This document shows positions 59,301 through 64,000 of a stretch of 64,000 nucleotides of DNA, piece by piece. The position numbers and the translations under genes were made by a program. The DNA comes from Phoronis australis (Eukaryota; Phoronida; Phoronidae), in contig NMRA01000001.1 in NCBI GenBank assembly GCA_002633005.1, forward strand, positions 2,730,997-2,794,996, written 5' to 3'. Position 1 is the first letter of the stretch, and the number at the start of each line of letters is the position of its first letter. The notes under the pieces are model-generated. The model did not search any database. It was not told where the DNA came from and saw only the letters and a list, made by a program, of their open reading frames with translations.

Positions 59301-60509
59301 GGACTATATAAACTGATTAAAGGTATGCTTAGATTAAGCAAAACTACGCCTTGATCGATTAATCACATTTTCATTGCGCAAAAAGTTACTCGCTTAGAAC
59401 CCTGTGGCGCTTCATACCGAAGCGTTCTTAAACGAGTGCATTTCTACGCGTTGAAATGTACGTGCTTGATCTACTCGTACTTTTGCTTAATCTACTCGTA
59501 CTTTTAATCAGTTAATATAGTCCAATCACGCCGTGCTCTCAAATTTGAGAGAGCGATGACCGTTTCTTGCTAGTTCCTGCGTGCTTATCCAGCACGTGCT
59601 AGCTACCGACCACCTAGCGGCACGCAGCTAGGGAACCAGCGAGTGGTCGTTTAAGAACTAAAAGAACGCATAGATTAAAAGTTCGCTTAGATTAAGTAAA
59701 AGTAGGCATAGATTAAGCAAAGTACACGTAGATTACGGTTAGCAAAAGTACACGCAAATTAACACATTTCAAGGCGTAGATATATGTACTCGTTTAAGAA
59801 CCCTTTGGCGCTTCATACTCGTTTACTCATTTACGCGTTAATCTACTTTGTGGATGACTACATAACCAATCACTTTTCGCTATCGTTGGCATCATCATTG
59901 TGAATGTACTACCTCCGTGCATTGACTTGGGGAAAGTTTGCCTAACGCGTAAACATATAAAACTTTTATGCTCCGAGTGCAGCGTAAACGTGGCGCACGC
60001 GTTACCTACTGACAGACTTGGAATTTCATAAGGATTCACATATGGGGTGTAATCGCAAACGCAAATCGGAAGAATAAGGACTGGGTAGGGCTACTTGAGA
60101 GTAGTAACAATGTCAATGGAGGTTAATATATTTGTCTAGTCTTCTGTCTAAGTACATGAGCTGATGCATACTTTGTTTCCAGAAAACTGGATATCTTTTA
60201 TCTGTCACCAGTTCGACTTCCTGAAATTAACAGTTGATCTTTGTTTCAAGTCTGTAGCCAAGAGAAATAATCGCTTCCGGCCCATAAAAAGGTATGCTGT
60301 ACGATGCTCCATCAGTCACTTTACTTTTTTAGATTGACTGTGAAAAGCTAATGGACATAATTCACGACAGGTACAGAGTTAGAACGAAGGTCGTACTGGA
60401 GTCCGGCTCATTCTGGATTCGTTTGTCTGCGAGCATTTATAACACTTGGGGTGATTTCGTGAAGCTGGACGCTGCCGTATGTGACTTGGCTGAAATTAGG
60501 AAGATGTGA
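47041..60509 (+). CDS. PLP-dependent class V aminotransferase-fold enzyme, isopenicillin-N-epimerase-like, complete
   Basis: Join 47041-47321, 52076-52230, 53984-54097, 55767-55874, 56481-56633, 57257-57465, 58784-58948, 60333-60509: 1362 bp, 453 residues. All eight exons have AG/GT borders and compatible phases (2,1,1,1,1,0,0). Signature segments: MRSSQFRLDPDLTFVNHAAY near residue 65, FVENTTTG at 139-146 (cofactor phosphate region), DHITASSG at 220-227, IDGAHAPG with Asp249 expected to bind the pyridine nitrogen, and GNFYKW with Lys275 expected to form the Schiff base. The fold covers epimerases, L-cysteine desulfhydrases and hercynylcysteine-sulfoxide lyases (Egt2-like), so the substrate is not known. 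The N-terminus RTRSLSLLAAAQWNRRHRTR looks like a mitochondrial targeting peptide. An internal Met48 (MGLASGK) gives a 406-residue form. A paralogue starts at 62975. Confidence 0.9.
48640..50205. repeat. 1.56-kb segment duplicated across an N gap, copy 1
   Basis: Begins GGGGCGGTCCCCCTCAGTGA and is collinear with 50379-51950. It differs by scattered substitutions and short indels, for example near 48880 and 50080. The N at 50378 abuts the second copy. This is what unmerged alleles look like in a draft assembly. Confidence 0.85.
49555..49780. mobile_element. MITE-like element with GGGGxCCGTTCCAA ends
   Basis: Starts GGGGACCGTTCCAAGAAAC and ends ATTGGAACGAGTTCC, a diverged inverse. Same family as 27605-27841. 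Its presence in both gap-flanking copies means it predates the split of the two alleles. Confidence 0.65.
50379..51950. repeat. 1.56-kb segment duplicated across an N gap, copy 2
   Basis: Second copy of 48640-50205. It diverges completely after about 51950, where it runs into the unique sequence leading to exon 2. It contains the MITE-like copy at 51309-51535. Confidence 0.85.
51309..51535. mobile_element. MITE-like element, allelic copy of 49555-49780
   Basis: Same ends and interior as 49555-49780 with a few substitutions, for example GGGGCCC instead of GGGGACC at the left end. Confidence 0.6.
52076..52230 (+). CDS. PLP enzyme 1, exon 2
   Basis: Acceptor TTTTCCTTTACAG, donor GTTTGT (weak). 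Encodes LEWFHEDYCTGVPTQWRESL and then FIGTSYDSTVFVENTTTG. The second half is repeated at 52975-53099. Confidence 0.85.
52317..52720. repeat. Foldback built from short degenerate repeats
   Basis: The left half (to about 52510) is made of degenerate units such as CATGCGCACGA, ATACGAACACAAATCAT and CATGAATCGTGCAAACGAAC. The right half is their inverse (GTTCGTATGCATGGTTCATG and others). The ends are GAATCATACGCAC and GCGCATGATTC. About 400 bp, with an ATAAAGTTTTCTTGCG centre. An allelic copy is at 53185-53589. Confidence 0.75.
52975..53099 (+). other. Duplicated partial exon 2 after an N gap
   Basis: Begins at GGAATGGTTTCACGAGG directly after the N at 52974 and copies 52106-52230. It lacks a splice acceptor and the first 30 bases of the exon. 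It differs by an AAC-ACA to AAC-GCC change (Thr143 to Ala), giving FVENATTG. Best read as the other allele of exon 2, not a second exon. Confidence 0.8.
52975..53843. repeat. 0.87-kb segment duplicated across an N gap
   Basis: Collinear with 52106-52973, including the foldback of short repeats (53185-53589). Few differences. The first copy ends at the N in CGTN, where the second continues CGTTCAATGAGACTTG. Confidence 0.85.
53984..54097 (+). CDS. PLP enzyme 1, exon 3
   Basis: Acceptor TTTCCAACCAG, donor GTGAGT. Encodes INTVLKSLPFGPNDVILTSC followed by GSYPSIKLACTKRAHDT, the segment after the cofactor phosphate loop. Confidence 0.88.
54098..55766 (+). other. Intron 3 of PLP enzyme 1
   Basis: About 1.7 kb. 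It contains a palindromic repeat at 54865-54985 related to one at 59560-59660. No gene is recognised. Confidence 0.6.
54865..54985. repeat. Palindromic dispersed repeat, copy 1
   Basis: GCAGACCTCT-CGCTGGTTCC and, inverted, GGAACCAG-like sequence surround the core AGCCAGCGTGCTGGCT. The block TGCCGCTAGGTGGTC and neighbours recur in inverse orientation at 59560-59660. Confidence 0.65.
55767..55874 (+). CDS. PLP enzyme 1, exon 4
   Basis: Acceptor TTTTATTACAG, donor GTAAGC. Encodes AEHLTIQLPDKSRNAVLKAY and then SDFFHANSKVKLVIL, leading into the DH of DHITASSG. Confidence 0.88.
56036..56100. repeat. Arm fragment of the 57.85-kb MITE family
   Basis: ATTACAAATTGCCAATTCTG and the following TGCCAGTCATTCGTGGC match the right arm of the inverted-repeat element at 57851-58023. 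No left arm is seen nearby. Confidence 0.55.
56481..56633 (+). CDS. PLP enzyme 1, exon 5 (PLP-binding Asp)
   Basis: Acceptor CTTTATTCAG, donor GTTAGT. Contains HITASSGWVMP and ACIDGAHAPGH, the cofactor-binding Asp motif, then NIEELGADFYI. Confidence 0.9.
57257..57465 (+). CDS. PLP enzyme 1, exon 6 (catalytic Lys)
   Basis: Acceptor TTGTCTTTAG, donor GTAAGT. Encodes NFYKWLFTPLTAGVLWIHP with the Schiff-base lysine, then TTLQGAFYLLGARDFVP, ending in phase 0 at VGGL. Confidence 0.9.
57851..58023. mobile_element. MITE-like element with about 60-bp arms
   Basis: The left arm contains TTGACAGGCAACAGCGAGAA then TTGGCAATTTGTAAT. The right arm is the diverged inverse, with ATTACCAATTCTCGCCGTTG. The outer ends read CCTTGATTAA and TTTAAACCAAGG. 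A second, practically identical copy after the N at 58264 belongs to the gap-flanking duplication. Confidence 0.65.
58265..58677. repeat. 413-bp segment duplicated across an N
   Basis: Repeats 57851-58263 almost base for base, starting directly after the N at 58264. One of the few differences is an extra T near 58360. It carries no exon, so it lengthens intron 6 only. Probably an assembly artefact. Confidence 0.85.
58784..58948 (+). CDS. PLP enzyme 1, exon 7
   Basis: Acceptor TCTATATTTAG, donor GTAAGC. Encodes EAINQYSGKLADEARNMLVN and then SWNTESYPIPRED, continuing VGGL in the way family members continue after their (S)LGG motif. Confidence 0.87.
59097..59417. repeat. Foldback element with 21-bp internal repeats, copy 1
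   Basis: The ends are TGAAGCGCCAAAG and its inverse GTGGCGCTTCATA. Inside are units ending ACTTTTGCTTAATCT in one half and inverse units (AGATTAAGCAAAACTACG) in the other. It lies in intron 7 of PLP enzyme 1 and directly abuts a second such element. Confidence 0.7.
59418..59815. repeat. Foldback element with 21-bp internal repeats, copy 2
   Basis: Starts with GAAGCGTTCTTAAACGAGTG and ends at GTTTAAGAACCCTTTGGCGC. Left-half units contain GTACTTTTGCTTAATCTAC, and right-half units are inverse. Its centre is occupied by the palindromic repeat shared with 54865-54985, so the two elements are nested. Confidence 0.65.
59560..59660. repeat. Palindromic dispersed repeat, copy 2
   Basis: GACCACCTAGCGGCACGCAG and GGAACCAGCGAG are the inverse of the block in 54865-54985. 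The core CCAGCACGTGCTAGC is itself palindromic. Confidence 0.65.
60333..60509 (+). CDS. PLP enzyme 1, exon 8 and stop
   Basis: Acceptor TTTACTTTTTTAG. Encodes IDCEKLMDIIHDRYRVRTKV and then SFWIRLSASIYNTWGDFVKL, the typical C-terminal WIRLSA-YNT segment of the family, ending TGA at 60507-60509. Confidence 0.9.
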   Translation: MDCEKLMDIIHDRYRVRTKVVLESGSFWIRLSASIYNTWGDFVKLDAAVCDLAEIRKM

Positions 60510-62516
60510 TGGTTTGATAGCTGTTTCGGATGATACATATTCGACAACTAAGTGAATTCCATCCAATAAGATTAAATATACTGGATGAAATGACAGACCA
60601 TCAATATTGCCGAGTTAGCAAAGTAAATGATAAATTTCCCATTGACTAGTAGTCGGCCCCATACACTAATGAATACATTACGGGATAAGGAGATTGGATA
60701 TTTTGTAGGGGAAATTGTAGTCTTTCGACGGATAGTGGAGAATGGATATCATAAGGGTAGGAAGGGAAATTTTCTTTCATGGGGATGGGGGAAGGCAGAG
60801 AGTGCCTTAAGTTTTATATTGGTTTTTAAATCTAATAAGATTATACCCCGGTAGTCGGCATTAACAATTCTGATCTGAAATTCTCCGAAATTCGGTTGAG
60901 TGCTCATGTATAATGTATGTAGTTGAGGTCACTAGTTAGAGTTAAATCTATTTTTTTATTGTTTAGTTTCATATGAAAAACTTGCTGCCAGTACTGCAAT
61001 AAAAGTTTTATCTATTTACCTATCTGTCTGTCTATCTACTCCTTCCGGTAGCCTCGTTCCAGCCTGTTGCGCGCAATCGCCTTCGCTTGGTGCGTGTTAA
61101 AAATACATTTCAAACGAAGATAAAATAGTTCTTTGGTCAAAATCCTGAGTGTGTTGACTTCCTTATTTGGAAAATACATCAGCTGATACTCGGAGAGTAA
61201 GGTTATAAACGGACTTCACGGTCAACATTCAAGAACGAAAAAAAACAGAACAACTGGGTTGAAAAGTGGGTCTTCAGGATAAAAAGCGGGCATCTGGGTC
61301 TAGGCCAAAACGTGAGATTGAATTAATCGCAGCTACAAAACAAAGACGTACCGACATCTTTTCTGTCGAATGGGAGGTGCAGCATCCAAAAATGCCCGAC
61401 AGCGTTTTTGTTGTTGTTTTTTATATTTGAATGCGAAAGTGCGGTTGCAGCAAAAATCCACGAAACGTCCCGTTTTGCTTTTCAGTCGATAGGGAAAATA
61501 TGACTGTCGTGAGGGAAATTGCAATAGTATATGATGATATGTCAATTTGGTCATGTGTTAAAAAGCGTGACATTTAGATGGTGTGGCAGAATGGCGAAAA
61601 AAAAAATTGGGACAGTCCGTCAAGAGCGGGGCAATTGGCTAATACACTGTAAGCTGTCGGCAACACGAAGTATTGGATTGGATTCTTTTACAAGGTAAAC
61701 TTTTCATTTTTCAAAATTTTAATTCACGGGTATAGGTAAATACTACATATAACAGCTAGTAGACCTACTTCTCAGAAACCTAATTAACAAAAAGACGGCA
61801 CCTGGGCCATAGTTAAAAATTACAGAACTGCATTATAATAGAAACAATTGAAAAAGTACACTCACACACACACACACACATAGCTAAGCAAATACTAGTA
61901 ATTTTTCGAAAATTACGTAAACACCTGTTTTGGGGGAATTTTCATTTAGGCCAAATATAATTCCTTTCCCTAAAATACTGTTGAAAAATTCCTGGCATGT
62001 AGTATGATACGTTGTCGATAGTGGTTCTACAACTGAAGCCAGTACTCCCGGCACTCCGGCAGGGCCACAGGTCGGTGGTTGTCAGAATGACCAGTGTATT
62101 TGCCGGGTTTCTTGACTATTTGCCGAGAAATTGCTGATTGTATGGAACCGTGCCTCAAGAGTCTCGATTAGTGATGAAATGAAAACGAAACAATGAAATT
62201 AGGCTTCAGATTTGATTACTACAACTCTTGATCAAAACTCAGTCGTGCAGGCAGTCCTTAATTAAAAACAACCGTTCTGGGAACAAGACTATAGTGCAAT
62301 GGGGTGTACTGAGCAGATGCCCAGACAAGTGCAACTCCGGAGTCAAAATCACTAGCCACCAAACTGAAATGTACGTATCTTGGAAAAAATATGTTTGTGT
62401 TTAACCTTCGAGTAATCCAGCAACATTGCCAACAAGTTAACAACAAGCTGCTCGTGTGGCCGTCCACACAGTCTGATCCATCTGATGAATATTTTGAGTC
62501 AGTCCAGTTGAGTAAA
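60510..62516. other. Intergenic stretch between the two PLP genes
   Basis: Candidate AATAAA-like signals are weak (AATAAAAG at about 61000). A CA dinucleotide run is at about 61862-61880. No gene is recognised. Confidence 0.45.
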
Positions 62517-62686
62517 TAATATGAAAAATAAACCAATTACTGGACTTACGAACTGAGTTACTTGCCTCCTCGTCTCGAGGACTTCGACACGCTCAGTGGC
62601 CTGCCCAACTAGTCCTTGATGAGATGAGGACGCAACGTAGCTAACTCAATCCGTAAGTCCAGTAATTGATTTATTTTTTCATATTA
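62517..62686. mobile_element. MITE-like element with about 45-bp terminal inverted repeats
   Basis: The left arm runs AATATGAAAAATAAACC, AATTACTGGACTTACG. The right arm is the inverse, CGTAAGTCCAGTAATT then GATTTATTTTTTCATATT. About 170 bp, immediately upstream of the second PLP gene. Confidence 0.75.
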
Positions 62687-62974
62687 GTTTGATCCATCGA
62701 AATCACTTTTCGGCTTAGGGAATGTCCAAAAAGTGACGGGAAATTCTTCTCGAGTTGTATAACGGCTGTCAGAATTACACACTCCATGATATCAACACCG
62801 TTTCACCATTCTTATCGCACAATAAAATCATTGAAGCTTAACCGACAACGTGTTGTTTGTCGGGTGGTTAGTAGACCCCGACGACGTACAAAGATTTATA
62901 GATAACAGGGACATGCTGAGCTAGTTGGATACGTTTTTTAAAAAGGTTCGGATCTAGGCTCAGTTTCGTATTCA

Positions 62975-63141
62975 ATGTCACAGAGCGGCATCGACATGGC
63001 GGGCCTTGCACCGCCCTCCTCCTTCCCAGCTTTTGGAAACGAGATGAGATCAAGTCAGTTTCGATTTGATCCAGACCTGACACCCATCAACAATGGGTCT
63101 TACGGAGCAGTGCCGTGGTTTGTGCGTGAATATCAGCAGAG
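62975..63141 (+). CDS. PLP enzyme 2, exon 1
   Basis: Starts at ATG 62975. A second in-frame ATG at 62996 (GACATGG) has a better start context. Ends CAGCAGAG before GTGGGT, the same junction as enzyme 1. Confidence 0.82.
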
Positions 63142-64000
63142 GTGGGTGAAGACTAGCAACTAGACTAAAATACATGGCCAACGCTAGGACCATACAGCGT
63201 CCTACACTGGAACCAAAGGCATCCGTTTCCCGCAACACAGACTAGTTTTCAAAGTAACCGTTGTTCAAAAGACTCATTCAGGACATTTGACTTCAACGTA
63301 ATCTACAAGTACGCCACGACTAAACCTATAGAGTGTAGTACTTTCTGTCAGTTATGCCTTGTTCAGGTCCGAGCTGTGCAAACAACTGCTTTGATTGACC
63401 CAGGCTAGTGACCAGGTCAAAATCAGCCACTGGCACAGATAGGCCTTCATGCGTAAGCTGTAGCGTGTCAGTTCGCTAAACAAATTCACCGGCGGTCATG
63501 TACAGTCCCCGGCGGTCATATTTTGTGGTGGGCCTGACATGTTTTTAGATGCGTCAGTCCCATTTCCGGGTGCGGTGGTCCCATTTGATTCCTGTTGGTC
63601 CTGTTCTGGGTCGGTCCGATTTAGAGGACCGGCGGTCATGTTTCTCACCCGTGAATTCGCAAACTAGTCTTTGTGAATATGACTGTACTGCATGTAATCG
63701 CGAACTCTGGTTGAGTTACAATCAAAAAGTTCTCCATCGAAGTCCTGGTTTTGCTATAAAAATATGGATTAAACTTAGGTCTGTCACAACGTACATTTTT
63801 AGTGAAATGTCTAGAATTATTGACGATCCCTTCATGGCTTCGTTACTCGAAAATTTCGATATTCTCTTTTCAAAAACCTGACCAGCCTCCAGACCACTAC
63901 TGATGCTGACGCTGACGGATGGTTTCGAGAGGAGTACAATACTGGTTTACCGACGAAATGGAGACAAACTCTGGAAACAGTTTGCAAATTTATTGGAACT
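62975..64000 (+). CDS. PLP enzyme 2 (tandem paralogue), first two exons, cut by window edge
   Basis: Join 62975-63141, 63886-64000 and continuing beyond the window. The first 93 residues align with enzyme 1: MRSSQFRFDPDLTPINNGSY, then AVPWFVREYQQ, then SLQTTTDADADGWFREEYNT, then ETVCKFIGT. The exon boundary and phase (2) are the same. It lacks the Arg-rich leader of enzyme 1, starting MSQSGIDMAGLAPPSSF, so a cytosolic location is more likely. Same strand, about 2.5 kb downstream: a tandem gene duplication. The catalytic residues lie outside the window. Confidence 0.82.
63886..64000 (+). CDS. PLP enzyme 2, exon 2 (partial)
   Basis: Follows the acceptor CCTGACCAG. The first codon is split (AG-C), as in enzyme 1. 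The window ends within this exon at FIGT. Confidence 0.8.

Overview
This is a eukaryotic, animal-type window. Its genes are split by long GT-AG introns (one intron appears to be GC-AG), there are no bacterial-style operons, and the DNA between exons is AT-rich and full of short inverted-repeat elements. The gene set (a class A DnaJ, CEP78, and a family of PLP enzymes resembling isopenicillin-N epimerase), the many MITE-like elements, 'pearl'-like elements with a GGAC microsatellite, and repeated TAGGCCTA palindromes suggest a marine invertebrate such as an echinoderm, hemichordate, amphioxus or mollusc. I cannot name the species. Single-N gaps flanked by near-identical copies suggest a draft assembly of a very heterozygous animal.

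Layout. 1-7740 is non-coding and holds a 'pearl'-like element (about 4326-5049) between long inverted arms. 7771-8583 (+) is an uninterrupted 270-residue ORF for an unrecognised single-pass membrane protein whose tail carries SH2-ligand-like tyrosine motifs. 9310-23300 has no exon I can recognise, only tandem and dispersed repeats and a second pearl-like copy (21789-23283). 23327-28659 (-) holds the first five coding exons of CEP78, about 204 residues; I could not find its later exons. 27058-27475 and 27605-27841 are MITE-like elements in CEP78 intron 1. 28660-36780 is repeats: decayed pearl-like arrays at 30530-32700, and a palindromic element at about 33900-35127 that itself carries a 497-bp DNA transposon.

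36786-43629 (+) is a complete five-exon DNAJA-type Hsp40 gene of 401 residues, with an HPD J domain, four zinc-binding CxxC motifs and a C-terminal CASQ farnesylation box. Its third intron-free blocks are compact, but intron 2 is about 3 kb and contains a third pearl-like copy (40348-41425). 47041-60509 (+) is a complete eight-exon PLP-dependent class V aminotransferase-fold enzyme of 453 residues. 62975 to the window end holds the first two exons of a tandem paralogue.

Three segments inside the first PLP gene (48640-51950, 52106-53843, 57851-58677) are near-identical pairs that meet at runs of N. They are best read as unmerged haplotypes, and one of them duplicates most of exon 2.

The genes do not form one pathway. 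DNAJA is an Hsp70 co-chaperone, CEP78 a centriole protein, and the PLP enzymes probably act on a small amino-acid or sulfur substrate. The main unusual points are the GC-AG intron in DNAJA, the membrane protein with YMDM and YxN motifs, the alternative N-termini of the PLP enzyme, and the nested transposon whose empty site survives in two sister copies.
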